NCBI RefSeq assembly: GCF_003049725.1
Contig: NZ_QAGM01000009.1
Location: 1 to 64,000 of the forward strand
Length of the DNA: 64,000 nt
Direction: 5' to 3'
DNA from: Oceanimonas marisflavi
GTDB lineage: Bacteria; Pseudomonadota; Gammaproteobacteria; Enterobacterales; Aeromonadaceae
Part shown: positions 17,828 to 27,015 of the stretch, piece by piece
Numbering within the stretch: position 1 is the stretch's first letter
Layout: every line of letters begins with the position of its first letter
The notes under the pieces: model-generated
What the model was told of the DNA's origin: nothing
What the model saw: only the letters and a program-made list of their open reading frames with translations
The model's database searches: none
Made by a program: the position numbers and the translations under genes

Positions 17828-19732
17828 TTAGTGCTCTTCTTCGAGGTAAGCGTAACCTTCCAGTCCGGCGGAGAGCTCCTTGAGCAGCAGCGCCCGGGTT
17901 TCCTCATCCAGATCCGGGTGGCTGGCCTGCAGCTCGTACTGGGCGTTGATCACCGTGGGATCAATGTCCACATAACGCAGCAGCTCGGCCACGTTGCTGC
18001 CTTCCTTGATATTGATGATCTGCGGCTGTCCCTGCTCGTCCAGCACGACCTCGGCGCTGTGGGTATCGCCAAAGAGGTTGTGCATGTCACCGAGGATTTC
18101 CTGATAGGCGCCCACCAGAAAAAAGCCCAGATACTGGGGCTGGCCGGGTACAAACTCGGGCATGGGCAGCGTGGTTTCCACACCCTGACCGTCCACATAC
18201 TGATCGATGGCGCCATCGGAATCACAGGTGATGTCCAGGATCACCGCCCGGCGGCTGGGTGGCCGGTCGAGGCCGTCCAGGGGCAGTACCGGGAAGATCT
18301 GATCAATACCCCAGGCATCGGGCAGCGACTGGAACAGCGAGAAGTTGACAAAGCACTTGTCCGCCAGCTTTTCGTTGAGCTCGTCCATAATGGGCCTGTG
18401 CGCCCGGTTTACCGGATCCAGCCTTTCCTTGATGCCGAGACAGATATTGAGATGCACTTCCTCGGCCCAGGCGCGATCTTCCAGGGTCATCATGCCCATG
18501 TTGTACTGCTCATGCACATCGGCCAGCTCCGCCACGGTATCGTGATAGATCTCCAGCAGCGGTGGATCTTCCCGGCACAGATCTTCCCAGGTTTCCCACA
18601 TGTTGCCGAGCAGGAAAGGCGCATCTTCCGCCGGTGCCGCCGGCCTGGTGCTCTGGGCCGACTCAATGCTGATCACATTGGACACCAGCATGGCGTGATG
18701 GGCGGTAATGGCCCGGCCCGATTCACTGATGATGCGCGGATGAGGCAGATCGTATTCCCGGCACACGTTACCGATGCCCCAGACCACGTTATTGGCGTAT
18801 TCCCGCAGGTTGTAGTTGGCCGAGCAGTAGCTTTGCGAACGGGTGCCTTCATAGTCCACACCCAGGCCGCCACCCACATCCACAATGTTCACCGGCACAT
18901 CGAGCCGGCGCAGCTCGGCATAAAAACGGCCACACTCACGAATGCCTTTCTGAATGTCGCGAATATTGGCGATCTGGGAGCCCAGGTGAAAATGCAGCAG
19001 CTGCAGCCAGTCGATGCAGCCGGCGTCTTTCAGCCGGTTGACCAGCGCCAGCACCTGAGTGGCGCTGAGACCAAACTTGGACTTCTCGCCGCCGCTCGAC
19101 TGCCACTTGCCGGCGCCCTGGGACGCCAGCCGGGCACGCACGCCCAGACGCGGAGAAACCTTGAGTTTGGCCGCTTCTTCCATCACCAGCGCCAGCTCGG
19201 AGAGCTTTTCGATAACGATGTAGACCTGATGGCCCATCTTGGTACCCAGCAGCGCCAGGCGCACGTATTCCTTGTCCTTGTAACCATTACAAACGATCAC
19301 CGACTCGGTTTCGTGAGTATGGGCCAGTACCGCCAGCAACTCGGGCTTGGATCCGGCTTCCAGCCCCAGACGCGGCTTGTCCTTGTAGGCCTTGGTGACG
19401 GCATCGAGCACACCGCGCTGCTGATTCACCTTGATGGGATAGACGGTCAGGTAATCACCCTCGTAACCGTAATCTTCAATGGCACCGTTAAAGGCGTTGA
19501 ACAGGGCGTCGATGCGGCTCTTGATGATATCGGGAAAGCGCAGCAGCACAGGGGCGGCGTAGCCCTCGGCCTTGAGCTGCTCTACTACCTCTGCCAGTAC
19601 CACTTTTGCCTCGGGACGGGTCTTGTCGGGCGTGACACAAACACGCCCCTGCTCGTCAAGATGGAAAAAGCCGGCGCCCCAGTAAGGCAGGTTATATACC
19701 TTGAGCGCATCGTTTGCGGACCATTCTGCCAT
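17828..19732 (-). CDS. speA: Biosynthetic arginine decarboxylase
   Basis: 634-aa PLP enzyme (E. coli SpeA 658 aa) that converts arginine to agmatine, the entry to putrescine synthesis. PLP-binding Lys101 lies in VYPIKVNQQRG. The glycine-rich phosphate-binding region NIVDVGGGLGVDYEGT, the LNICLGIKERLDP stretch and the C-terminal acidic tail are all present. The start ATG at 19732 is preceded by AAAGGGG about 5-10 bases upstream. It is probably monocistronic: a terminator follows it and yjjU upstream is 196 bp away. E. coli SpeA carries a longer N-terminal region. Confidence 0.96.
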   Translation of the reverse strand: MAEWSANDALKVYNLPYWGAGFFHLDEQGRVCVTPDKTRPEAKVVLAEVVEQLKAEGYAAPVLLRFPDIIKSRIDALFNAFNGAIEDYGYEGDYLTVYPIKVNQQRGVLDAVTKAYKDKPRLGLEAGSKPELLAVLAHTHETESVIVCNGYKDKEYVRLALLGTKMGHQVYIVIEKLSELALVMEEAAKLKVSPRLGVRARLASQGAGKWQSSGGEKSKFGLSATQVLALVNRLKDAGCIDWLQLLHFHLGSQIANIRDIQKGIRECGRFYAELRRLDVPVNIVDVGGGLGVDYEGTRSQSYCSANYNLREYANNVVWGIGNVCREYDLPHPRIISESGRAITAHHAMLVSNVISIESAQSTRPAAPAEDAPFLLGNMWETWEDLCREDPPLLEIYHDTVAELADVHEQYNMGMMTLEDRAWAEEVHLNICLGIKERLDPVNRAHRPIMDELNEKLADKCFVNFSLFQSLPDAWGIDQIFPVLPLDGLDRPPSRRAVILDITCDSDGAIDQYVDGQGVETTLPMPEFVPGQPQYLGFFLVGAYQEILGDMHNLFGDTHSAEVVLDEQGQPQIINIKEGSNVAELLRYVDIDPTVINAQYELQASHPDLDEETRALLLKELSAGLEGYAYLEEEH

Positions 19733-19769
19733 GCTCTTTGTCCCCTTTAATGTTCAGGGTCAGTAAAAT

Positions 19770-19786
19770 CCGGGCCATGAGCCCGG
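19770..19786 (-). other. Hairpin between yjjU and speA
   Basis: CCGGGC-CATGA-GCCCGG, followed on the minus strand by ATTTTA. It could be a weak terminator for yjjU or part of the speA leader. Confidence 0.4.
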
Positions 19787-19928
19787 TGCGATTTCAATTC
19801 GATTTTTCGCCAGTATAAGGCAAGTCGGGCCGGGTAAAAGCAGCTCATTCGACGCCGGCAAAAATCGGGAGGCGAGTGTACAACCCACGCCGGACGCTGA
19901 CCAGTACTGATCCGGGCCGACGTGCACT

Positions 19929-20864
19929 TTATTGACGCCCCAGCCGCTCCAGCAAGGGACCGTGCTGATGCAAAAAATGCTGTCCGCAGCTGAACCCAAG
20001 CTGATAATCCCGATCCAGCTGGGCACGAGTCGAGCCCAGCACCCGGCTGTGCAAAGGTGCGGGGGGCGCAATTTCAAATACCCGGGCCCTGTCTGGTGGC
20101 CGGGTCATAAAACGATGAGCATCGTCGCAGCAACGCTGATAGGCACGCACTATCGCCAGCAGCTCACCGAGCCGGTCCCGTCCGAGCCAGCCTTCCAGCC
20201 GCCGGGCCCAGCTCAGACTGAAACGCATATCGCCGGGCTGAGTACGGATCACCACCAGTACACGGGCTCCCCGGCGCCAGGCCTCACGCACCGGAATGGC
20301 ATCGGCCACACCTCCGTCGAGATAGCGCTCTCCCTGCCATTCCACACCGGCCCGGTACAACAGCGGAATGGCACTGGACGCCTTGAGGCCCAGCAACCAG
20401 TCGGTGTCGGCCGGATGAAAATAGTGGGGCAGATGATCCCGGGCCCGGGTGCTGCAAAACAGCAGCTCCCGCGCTCCCAGCCGCCGGTGTCCGGTCACCA
20501 CATCAAGAGGCAGCTCGTGGCGCAGCACCTCAAAATACCAGTCCAGATCCACCAGGTCTCCCCCGCGGGCAAAGTGCAGCGGACGAAAGAAATCGGAACG
20601 GGTGGTGTAGTCGGTAATCACTTCTCTGGCGAAGCCACGACTGTGACAAACATAGGCAGACAGGTTCTGGGCGCCGGCCGAGGAGCCGATAAAGAGATCA
20701 AAGGGGTCAAAGTCCGCAGCCATAAAGGCATCGAGCACACCGGCGGTAAAGATGCCGCGCTGCCCTCCTCCTTCACAGATCAGGGCAAGTCGTCCCTGCC
20801 CCGCCTGATTGTCGGAGAGCAAGCCGGACAACTTTTTTACCTGTTCCGTTCGCTGCCTGAGCAT
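19929..20864 (-). CDS. yjjU: YjjU-like patatin-family phospholipase
   Basis: About 311-aa patatin-like protein. It has the oxyanion-hole loop GGGQRGIFTAGVLDAF, the nucleophile elbow GSSAGAQNLSAY (catalytic Ser) and the DGG of the Ser-Asp dyad (YLDGGVADAIPVREA). It parallels E. coli YjjU throughout. Such proteins hydrolyse phospholipid acyl esters; the true substrate is not established here. The frame is open to 21167. I prefer the ATG at 20864, preceded by CAGGG and giving a YjjU-like N-terminus; 20879 and 20900 are alternatives. It has no signal peptide and is probably cytosolic. Confidence 0.85.
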   Translation of the reverse strand: MLRQRTEQVKKLSGLLSDNQAGQGRLALICEGGGQRGIFTAGVLDAFMAADFDPFDLFIGSSAGAQNLSAYVCHSRGFAREVITDYTTRSDFFRPLHFARGGDLVDLDWYFEVLRHELPLDVVTGHRRLGARELLFCSTRARDHLPHYFHPADTDWLLGLKASSAIPLLYRAGVEWQGERYLDGGVADAIPVREAWRRGARVLVVIRTQPGDMRFSLSWARRLEGWLGRDRLGELLAIVRAYQRCCDDAHRFMTRPPDRARVFEIAPPAPLHSRVLGSTRAQLDRDYQLGFSCGQHFLHQHGPLLERLGRQ

Positions 20865-21012
20865 GGACGACCCTGTCATCAGAGGATTATGCCGGGCCAT
20901 GGGTGCCCGTTTATCTTGCGACCACCATATCGCTTTTCTTTTATTAAAGCGTACTGATGCAGTGCAGGGGGGATATTCGGCAACAAATACCGCAAAGGGC
21001 GGGTAAACAGAC

Positions 21013-21291
21013 TCAGTGGCGGCGGTCGTTATGGCCGAGGTCGCGCTCGGGGGCAATGCGATCGCGAATGCGCTGCTTGATTTCCTTCGCTTCCGGAAAA
21101 CCCTGGTCAGCCACCCGGCACCAGATAAGCTCTCCGTCCACCAGGATCTGAAACTGGCCCTTGTCACCGGGAATCAGCGCCACCTCACCCACATCATCAG
21201 CAAAGGTGGATAATATTTCCTGGGCCAGCCAGCCGGAACGCAACAGCCAGCGACACAGGCTGCAGTAACGAATTTCCACTCTGGGTTTCAT
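21013..21291 (-). CDS. Rdx/SelW-family CxxC protein
   Basis: 92-aa member of the selenoprotein W/T/H-like Rdx family, in its cysteine form. The N-terminal beta strand ends in RYCSLCRWLLRSGWLAQE, with the CSLC redox motif. LIPGDKGQFQILVDGELIW and the GFPEAKEIKQRIRD helix follow. The fold is thioredoxin-like and a redox role is inferred, with no defined partner. The ATG at 21291 follows AGGGAAG; the open frame extends 14 codons upstream without similarity. It lies downstream of folE on the same strand, separated by a strong hairpin. Confidence 0.8.
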   Translation of the reverse strand: MKPRVEIRYCSLCRWLLRSGWLAQEILSTFADDVGEVALIPGDKGQFQILVDGELIWCRVADQGFPEAKEIKQRIRDRIAPERDLGHNDRRH

Positions 21292-21309
21292 GATACTTCC
21301 CTTAAACCT

Positions 21310-21335
21310 GCATGCCGGGCTCGGGCCCGGCATGC
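21310..21335 (-). terminator. Strong hairpin between folE and the Rdx gene
   Basis: Perfect 11-bp inverted repeat GCATGCCGGGC / GCCCGGCATGC with a 4-base loop. There is no long T-run, so it may reduce read-through from folE rather than stop it. The core CATGCCGGGCTCG recurs in the moeA terminator (23421). Confidence 0.5.
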
Positions 21336-21348
21336 AATGAATGGTGTG

Positions 21349-22005
21349 TCAGCGCGACACGCCGCTCAGAAACTCCTGACGGGTAGCCTGCCGGCTTTTA
21401 AAAATACCGCCGAGGGAAGTGGTCGTCGTACTGCTGGTGGCATCCATGACGCCCCGCGCCTTGACGCAATAGTGGGTGGCAGTAATGCTGACGGCCACAT
21501 CGTCCGACTCCAGCAGGGCCTGCAGCGCCACCAGCACCTGCTGGGTCAGCCGCTCCTGCACCTGAGGCCGGCGGGCAAAGAACTGCACGATGCGGTTGAT
21601 TTTGGACAGGCCGATCACCTTGCCCCGGGGAATATAGGCCACGGTGGCGGTACCGTCTATGGTGACGAAATGATGTTCACAGGTACTGGTGAGCGTGATG
21701 TCACGCACCTGCACCATTTCATCGACCTGCATTTTGTTGTCAATCAGGGTGATCTTGGGAAAGTGGGCATAATCCAGGCCCGAGAAGATTTCCCGTACAT
21801 ACATTTTGGCAATACGCTGCGGGGTTTCGGCCAGGCTGTCGTCTTCCAGATCCAGTCCCAGTACATCCATTACCTGAGTCATCAGACCGGTAATTTGTGC
21901 CTGTTGTTCGTCCGTGGTCAGGTTGTTACTGCGCATGGGGGTTTCGAGACCCCGGGCTTCCAGGGCCGAGCGGACCCGGATGGCTGCATCGCTCAATGCG
22001 GTCAT
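21349..22005 (-). CDS. folE: GTP cyclohydrolase I
   Basis: 218 aa (E. coli FolE 222). It converts GTP to dihydroneopterin triphosphate, the first step of folate synthesis, as a homodecamer. The zinc-binding motif TSTCEHHF, the [27 protein letters not shown] block and the second zinc Cys in [13 protein letters not shown] are all present. I chose the ATG at 22005, which follows ACGGAG and matches the family N-terminus ([22 protein letters not shown]); the open frame to 22110 is not conserved. It is divergent from moeA across 156 bp. Confidence 0.95.
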   Translation of the reverse strand: MTALSDAAIRVRSALEARGLETPMRSNNLTTDEQQAQITGLMTQVMDVLGLDLEDDSLAETPQRIAKMYVREIFSGLDYAHFPKITLIDNKMQVDEMVQVRDITLTSTCEHHFVTIDGTATVAYIPRGKVIGLSKINRIVQFFARRPQVQERLTQQVLVALQALLESDDVAVSITATHYCVKARGVMDATSSTTTTSLGGIFKSRQATRQEFLSGVSR

Positions 22006-22161
22006 GATGATCTCCGTAGGATTTACAATCTGTTGGCATGTTAGTGCATTTGGTCTTTGCTGTGAATGATGGATAACACCCATTTTCGTTTGCATCCATA
22101 TGACAATCACCCTCAGTGTCTGAAATAATAAAGCTCAACAACACATTCAGGGAGCCCGAAC

Positions 22162-23400
22162 ATGGCCATTCAAGATTGTTGCAGTCAACCCGGTTTACGC
22201 CCTTTTGAAGATGCCAGAGCCGATATGCTGGGCCAGCTGGACGCCGTTGCTGCGGCAGAGCTGGTATCGCTGGAGCAGGCCCTTAACCGTGTGCTGGCGG
22301 ATGACGTAATATCACCACTGGATGTCCCCGCCTTTGCCAATTCAGCCATGGACGGCTATGCCCTGCGCGCCGAAGATGCCGCTTCTGACGGACTGGAGCT
22401 GATCGGCACCAGCCTGGCTGGCCACCCCTTCAATGACCGTGTCGGGCCGGGTCAGTGCGTACGCATCATGACCGGCGCCGCCCTGCCTCTGGGTGCCGAC
22501 AGCGTGGTGATGCAGGAAAATTGTGAATCGGTTCACAACCGGATACACATTCGGGGCGGAGTGCGGCCAGGCCAGCATGTACGCCAGGCAGCGGAAGATC
22601 TGGCCCAGGGCGAAACCGTATTCAGGGCGGGCATGCGCATTAACGCCCGGGTACTGTCGGTGCTGGCGTCACTGGGGCTGGAACAGGTCAACGTACGCCG
22701 GCCACTGAAGGTGGCCCTGCTGTCGACCGGCGACGAACTCAAACGCCCGGGCGAGCTGCTGGCACCGGGGGAAATCTACGACTCCAACCGCATTGGTCTG
22801 GCCGCCATGCTGACCCGGCTGGGCGTGGACATCACCGATTACGGCATTATTGCCGATGATCCCGACCGTATTCGCGCCACCTTTGTTAAGGCCGCGGCCA
22901 GCCACGATGCGGTGATCACCTCCGGCGGCGTGTCGGTGGGTGATGCGGATCACACCAAAACCGTGCTGGAAGAAGTGGGCCGCATCGGTTTCTGGAAGCT
23001 GGCCATCAAGCCGGGCAAGCCTTTTGCCTTTGGCCACATTGACCAGTGCGCCTTTTTTGGCCTGCCGGGTAATCCGGTGTCGGCGGCGGTGACCTTTCAT
23101 CTGCTGGTACGTCCGGCCCTGGCAAAACTGGCCGGTGAGCAGCTCGCCCCCACCGTTACCCTGCAGGCCACCGCCCTGATGCCTTTTAACAAGTCACCCG
23201 GACGGATGGACTTTCAGCGTGGCCGGGCAGAGCCTCAGGCCGATGGCAGCCTGGGCGTGGTGCCCGCCGGCTCACAAAGCTCGGCGGTGTTCAGCGCCAT
23301 GGCCGAGGCCAACTGCCTGCTGCACCTCGAGCAGGACAGAGGCCGGGTGGAAACCGGCGAAACCGTGACTCTGGAGCTGATCGACGGGCTTTACTGGTAA
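22162..23400 (+). CDS. moeA: Molybdopterin molybdenumtransferase
   Basis: 412 aa (E. coli MoeA 411). It inserts molybdate into adenylylated molybdopterin to complete Moco. Family blocks include VPAFANSAMDGYALRAED, RIMTGAALPLGADSVVMQE, LLSTGDEL, GEIYDSNR, ITSGGVSVGDADHTK and FGLPGNPVSA. The ATG at 22162 follows AGGGAG. Unlike E. coli there is no moeB behind it; a terminator follows directly. The rest of the pathway (moaA-E) lies on the opposite strand just downstream, so the Moco genes form a convergent cluster. Confidence 0.96.
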   Translation: MAIQDCCSQPGLRPFEDARADMLGQLDAVAAAELVSLEQALNRVLADDVISPLDVPAFANSAMDGYALRAEDAASDGLELIGTSLAGHPFNDRVGPGQCVRIMTGAALPLGADSVVMQENCESVHNRIHIRGGVRPGQHVRQAAEDLAQGETVFRAGMRINARVLSVLASLGLEQVNVRRPLKVALLSTGDELKRPGELLAPGEIYDSNRIGLAAMLTRLGVDITDYGIIADDPDRIRATFVKAAASHDAVITSGGVSVGDADHTKTVLEEVGRIGFWKLAIKPGKPFAFGHIDQCAFFGLPGNPVSAAVTFHLLVRPALAKLAGEQLAPTVTLQATALMPFNKSPGRMDFQRGRAEPQADGSLGVVPAGSQSSAVFSAMAEANCLLHLEQDRGRVETGETVTLELIDGLYW

Positions 23401-23420
23401 ATACAGGCAGGTTGGCTGTC

Positions 23421-23447
23421 ATGCCGGGCTCGACCCGGCATTTTTTT
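23421..23447 (+). terminator. moeA terminator
   Basis: Stem ATGCCGGG (23421-23428), loop CTCGA, CCCGGCAT (23434-23441), and seven Ts. Confidence 0.9.
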
Positions 23448-23856
23448 ACATCGAGGGGCCCTGTAGGCCCGGATTTATCCGGGCGAATCAGTGGCAGGCT
23501 GACAGCCTGTCTCTTGGTCACAAGTTTCCATCGTTTGCAGAACCATGCGCTTTCGTCGGACAAAGCGCACTGCTTCTCCGGCACGCCGTGAATACTTCCA
23601 TGTAGGCTCCGTCGCGCCATCCCTGGCGCGAAGGGCTCGGCGAAGCAGACACCCTTTGCCCTCCTGGAGGTACTCTGAGCTGACTAGCCGCTTACAGGCA
23701 GCGTCGATGTTAACCGAAGCAGCAGTGGGGATTGCCGTAGCCGACCATTAAATGCCATGGATGGCATTTTCGAGCGTTACAGGGAGGTACTTGAAGCGTG
23801 TCGGCGGAGTGCAACCGCGCTGATGCTTCGAGCTGCAGCTTCAAGCTCCCGAAGGA
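23448..23856. repeat. Gene-free mosaic of short palindromes between moeA and moaE
   Basis: About 410 bp with no plausible gene but at least four perfect short inverted repeats: GCCCGGAT-TT-ATCCGGGC (23467-23484), CAGGCT-GAC-AGCCTG (23495-23509), TCGCGCCA-TCCC-TGGCGCGA (23612-23631) and AAATGCCAT-GG-ATGGCATTT (23750-23769). The last is followed by a T-rich end. The stretch looks like accumulated dispersed intergenic palindromes rather than regulatory DNA, since both flanking genes end here. Confidence 0.55.
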
Positions 23857-24297
23857 TTACCACTTGCTCGCCGCTTCGGTGTCGCTGTCTTTGGCATCCA
23901 CCCAGCGCTCGCCATCGGTGGTGCGCTCCTTTTTCCAGAACGGCGCCCGGGTCTTGAGGTAGTCCATAATGAAATGGCAGGCCTCAAAAGCCGCCTCCCG
24001 GTGCTGGCTGGCCACGCCCACAAACACGATCTGATCCCCCAGCTCAAGGGCACTCACCCTGTGGATCACCCGGCAGTCCAGCAGCGGCCAGCGGCGTTTT
24101 GCCTCGGCCACAATTTTTTCCAGGGCGTGCTCAGTCATGCCCGGGTAGTGCTCCAGGGTCATGCCACTGACCGCATCGCCCTGATTCATGTCCCGTACCT
24201 TGCCCACAAAGGTGACCACGGCGCCGGTCTGATAAGACTGGCTCAGGGCGGCATATTCGGTGGCCAGGCAAAAGTCCTCGGTCTGTACCCGAATCAT
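23857..24297 (-). CDS. moaE: Molybdopterin synthase catalytic subunit
   Basis: 146 aa (E. coli MoaE 150). With MoaD it converts cyclic pyranopterin monophosphate to molybdopterin. Visible features are GAVVTFVGKVRDMNQGD, LEHYPGMTEHALEKI, CRVIHRVSALELGD and the catalytic segment KTRAPFWKKER with its conserved Lys. I chose the ATG at 24297, one base downstream of the moaD stop; the longer frame is not conserved. It is the last gene of moaBCDE. Confidence 0.94.
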   Translation of the reverse strand: MIRVQTEDFCLATEYAALSQSYQTGAVVTFVGKVRDMNQGDAVSGMTLEHYPGMTEHALEKIVAEAKRRWPLLDCRVIHRVSALELGDQIVFVGVASQHREAAFEACHFIMDYLKTRAPFWKKERTTDGERWVDAKDSDTEAASKW

Positions 24298-24298
24298 C

Positions 24299-24544
24299 TC
24301 AGCCTCCGGTGACCGGTGGAAAGAAGGCCACTTCGTCGCCGTCCTTGAGCATGGTGCCGGGGGTGGCCACTTCATGATTCACCGCCACCAGCAGACTATT
24401 GTCGGCCAGCACTTTGGCCCAGCTGGCATCGCGCCCGGCCAGGTGCTCCCGCAGGGCGTTCACATCGGCAAACTCCGCCGCCACATCCAGCGCATCCGTG
24501 CCCAGTTGTTCCCGCACGCGGGCAAAAAATACTACCTTGATCAT
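24299..24544 (-). CDS. moaD: Molybdopterin synthase sulfur carrier subunit
   Basis: 81-aa ubiquitin-fold protein ending in the obligatory Gly-Gly (FFPPVTGG), whose C-terminus becomes a thiocarboxylate. The N-terminus [14 protein letters not shown] is typical. The ATG overlaps the moaC TGA by four bases (ATGA) and the stop is one base from moaE, so translation is coupled on both sides. Confidence 0.93.
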   Translation of the reverse strand: MIKVVFFARVREQLGTDALDVAAEFADVNALREHLAGRDASWAKVLADNSLLVAVNHEVATPGTMLKDGDEVAFFPPVTGG

Positions 24545-25017
24545 TTGGCCTTGAACTCCCCGGACTTGCCGCCCTTTTTCTCCAGCAGACGCACGCCCTC
24601 GATCAGCATGTCTTTCTGTACCGCCTTGCACATGTCGTAAATGGTCAGCGCCGCCACCGAGGCGGCGGTCAGGGCTTCCATCTCCACCCCGGTCTGGCCG
24701 GCCAGCTTGCAGTAACTCTCAATGCGTACTCCGCTCCGCTCTCGGTCGGCGTCGAGTTTCACTTCCACCTTTGACAGCGCCAGCGGATGGCACAACGGAA
24801 TAAGATCGGATGTTTTCTTGGCCGCCATAATGCCGGCGATGCGGGCGGTGGCGAACACATCGCCCTTGTGATGCCGGCCTTCCACAATAAGCGCCAGGGT
24901 CTCGGGCGCCATCAGCACCCAGGCCTCGGCCCGGGCTTCCCGGCTGGTGACTGCCTTGTCGCTTACATCCACCATGTTGGCCTCACCCGAGGCGTTGATA
25001 TGAGTCAGCTCACTCAT
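24541..25017 (-). CDS. moaC: Cyclic pyranopterin monophosphate synthase
   Basis: 158 aa. It acts after MoaA to form cPMP from the rearranged GTP intermediate. Motifs are [18 protein letters not shown] at the N-terminus, [20 protein letters not shown] (with active-site His) and [28 protein letters not shown]. It starts three bases beyond the moaB stop. Confidence 0.96.
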   Translation of the reverse strand: MSELTHINASGEANMVDVSDKAVTSREARAEAWVLMAPETLALIVEGRHHKGDVFATARIAGIMAAKKTSDLIPLCHPLALSKVEVKLDADRERSGVRIESYCKLAGQTGVEMEALTAASVAALTIYDMCKAVQKDMLIEGVRLLEKKGGKSGEFKAK

Positions 25018-25020
25018 GAC

Positions 25021-25530
25021 TTACACCAGATGCTGTACAAAGTTGCAGGGCTTGTGGCGGGCATCAAGCTGCTCCGCCAGAATGCCGTTCCAGCCGGTGC
25101 GGCAGGCGCCGGTGGAGCCCGGCAGGCAGAACACCGCCGTGCGGTTGGCCAGTCCACCCAGAGCGCGGCTCTGCACCGTGGAGGTGCCCAGCTCCTGATA
25201 GGTAATATGACGGAACAGCTCGCCAAAGCCGTCTACCACGGTATCGAGCAGCGGGGCCACCGCCTCGGGGGTGGTATCACGGCCGGTAAAGCCGGTGCCG
25301 CCGGTGATGATCACCACCTGTACCTCGGGGCTGGCAATCCAGCGGGACACCAGTGCGCGAATGTCGTACTTGTCATCCTTGAGAATGACCTTTTCCGCCA
25401 GCCGGTGGCCGGCACCGGTGAGGGCGTCCACCAGAAAACGACCGGACGTATCGGTGTCTTCGGTGCGGGTGTCGGAAACGGTAAGCACTGCAATGTTGAG
25501 CGGCACCCGCTCCTGGCTTGCATGACTCAT
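25021..25530 (-). CDS. moaB: MoaB, molybdopterin adenylyltransferase-type protein
   Basis: 169 aa (E. coli MoaB 170), MogA/MoaB family. The nucleotide/pterin-binding core IITGGTGFTGRDTTPEAV, NIAVLTVSDTRTEDTDTSG and the C-terminal FCLPGSTGACRTGWNGIL are visible. In organisms lacking mogA this family can adenylylate molybdopterin; whether mogA exists elsewhere in this genome is unknown. The ATG at 25530 follows AAGGGG; the extended frame to 25635 is not conserved. A terminator-like hairpin separates it from moaA. Confidence 0.92.
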   Translation of the reverse strand: MSHASQERVPLNIAVLTVSDTRTEDTDTSGRFLVDALTGAGHRLAEKVILKDDKYDIRALVSRWIASPEVQVVIITGGTGFTGRDTTPEAVAPLLDTVVDGFGELFRHITYQELGTSTVQSRALGGLANRTAVFCLPGSTGACRTGWNGILAEQLDARHKPCNFVQHLV

Positions 25531-25610
25531 GAATGTACCCCTTGATATCTTCAGTTGAAAACAATAACGGCCTGCATTGTTCGCCCCGGGGGCGTGACAG
25601 GTCAATAACA

Positions 25611-25646
25611 AAAAAGCCTGCGGCCATGATGCCAAAGGCTTTTTAA
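25611..25646 (-). terminator. Terminator-like hairpin between moaA and moaB
   Basis: Minus-strand AAAAGCCT ... AGGCTTTTTT with an imperfect interior. It sits between the moaA stop and the moaB start, so moaA may be partly or wholly transcribed apart from moaBCDE. Confidence 0.55.
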
Positions 25647-25729
25647 TGCTTCATGGATCCAGATCAGAAAGCCTCTACACCACGCATGTCGGGCAACTGG
25701 CACGGCCACGCTGAAATGTCAGGGAATGC

Positions 25730-26710
25730 TCAGCCGCCGATGGAGGCCAGATGGGGCGTCATGCCGCTGAGGCCTTCGTGCAGGAAGTGAGTGGCCTTTT
25801 TGTCGGCCAGGGCCTCGCGCAGCCGCCGTTGCAGCGCCGCCTGCTGCCCTTCATGCTGCAGCAGATCCCGCAGATCCACGCCATATTCGCCAAACAGGCA
25901 CAAATGCAGCTTGCCCAGCGACGACACCCTGAGCCGGTTGCAGCTGGCACAAAAATCTTTGGCATAGGGCATGATAAGACCGATTTCGCCCACATAGTCG
26001 GCGTGCCAGAACACCTCGGCCGGGCCGTCGTTATGGGCGCGTACCTTTTGCTGCCAGCCCGCTTCCAGCAGTTTTTCCTTGATGGCGGCCCCGCGCACAT
26101 GGTGGCGTTCAAACAGCTCGTCCATCTCACCGGTCTGCATCAGCTCGATAAAGCGCAACTGAATGGGGTTTGACCTGATCCAGGCCAGAAATTCGCCCAG
26201 CTCACCGTCGTTGAGCCCGCGCATCAGCACGGTATTGACCTTGACCTGCTCAAAGCCGGCGGCAAAGGCGGCGTCAATGCCCGCCATCACCTCATGAAAG
26301 CGGTTCTGACCGGTGATCTGATGAAACATGCGCGGATCCAGGCTGTCCACGCTGACATTGATGGCATCGAGACCGGCACTGCGCCAGTCAGCCACCTGGT
26401 CGGCCATGCGGTAGCCGTTGGTGGTGGTGGCCACCTTGCGAATACCCGGCGTGGAGGCCACGGTTTCAATAATATCGGTAAAGTCCCGGCGCATGGAAGG
26501 CTCGCCACCGGTAATACGCACCTTGTTGGTGCCCATGGCGGCAAAGGCACGGGTGATATGACCAATTTCGCTCAGGGTGAGAAACGACTTGCGCCCATCG
26601 GGGCGGTAGCCATCGGGCAGGCAGTACTGACAGCGAAAGTTGCAGACATCGGTAACCGACAACCGCAAATAATGAAATTTGCGCGCGAACGCGTCTTGTA
26701 ACTCAAACAT
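25730..26710 (-). CDS. moaA: GTP 3',8-cyclase
   Basis: 326-aa radical-SAM enzyme, first step of Moco synthesis. The N-terminal cluster motif is CNFRCQYC (CxxxCxxC). The SAM region [11 protein letters not shown] follows. The C-terminal cluster motif is [18 protein letters not shown] (CxxCx13C). The protein ends in the essential Gly-Gly (ASIGG). The ATG at 26710 matches the family start; the frame runs open to 26842 through what appears to be a structured leader. Upstream lie a Moco-riboswitch-like element and a perfect FNR box, matching the regulation known for E. coli moaA. Confidence 0.96.
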   Translation of the reverse strand: MFELQDAFARKFHYLRLSVTDVCNFRCQYCLPDGYRPDGRKSFLTLSEIGHITRAFAAMGTNKVRITGGEPSMRRDFTDIIETVASTPGIRKVATTTNGYRMADQVADWRSAGLDAINVSVDSLDPRMFHQITGQNRFHEVMAGIDAAFAAGFEQVKVNTVLMRGLNDGELGEFLAWIRSNPIQLRFIELMQTGEMDELFERHHVRGAAIKEKLLEAGWQQKVRAHNDGPAEVFWHADYVGEIGLIMPYAKDFCASCNRLRVSSLGKLHLCLFGEYGVDLRDLLQHEGQQAALQRRLREALADKKATHFLHEGLSGMTPHLASIGG

Positions 26711-26825
26711 AAACACCTTTCCAATACGGGAGGCGACGGCATTTCTGGCGGCACCCTGACGAACCCTGATGTGCGGTTCGAACGGTTCGGCAACCCTATC
26801 ATGCAACGACTTAGGTCTACCGGAC
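26711..26825 (-). promoter_or_regulatory. Moco riboswitch-like leader of moaA
   Basis: The minus-strand leader ends with GCCTCCCGTATTGGAAAGGT immediately before moaA. Further up it carries paired segments (GGGTTGCCGAACCG, GTTCGAACC, CAGGGTTCGTCAGGG). This matches my memory of the conserved Moco RNA motif found before moaA in many gammaproteobacteria, where it blocks translation when Moco is plentiful. The identification is from sequence recall, not a covariance search. Confidence 0.75.
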
Positions 26826-26882
26826 TCGGAGTTTGATAACAATTTTATGTACTTATTCTCGCCTTCACCTTAGGGGCAAACA

Positions 26883-26896
26883 TTGATTCAGATCAA
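26883..26896. promoter_or_regulatory. FNR box upstream of moaA
   Basis: TTGATTCAGATCAA matches the FNR consensus TTGAT-N4-ATCAA in every specified position. It is about 40-50 bp upstream of plausible -10 hexamers for moaA (minus-strand GAATAA or TACATA near 26846-26858), a fitting position for anaerobic activation. It also lies within 230 bp of the luxU-side sRNA promoter. Confidence 0.85.
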
Positions 26897-26975
26897 GCAG
26901 TATTTAAGCAGGATCACGAGTGTGTGAGGTTTACACATTTGAAGAATAATCGGGGGAGTGTCATCCAGAGCCTGT

Positions 26976-26988
26976 TTGCATATTGCGT
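26976..26988. promoter_or_regulatory. LuxO-box-like site, distal
   Basis: TTGCATATTGCGT matches 11 of 13 positions of the Vibrio LuxO binding consensus TTGCAWWWTGCAA. Its centre is about 129 bp upstream of the predicted sRNA start, suitable for an enhancer-binding activator. Confidence 0.6.
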
Positions 26989-27015
26989 CACGAAACCATA
27001 CCAAAATGATAATTT

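Noticed and set aside
17831..19750. A 639-codon open frame antisense to speA
   Set aside because: The same codon-bias effect; the minus-strand product is unmistakably SpeA.
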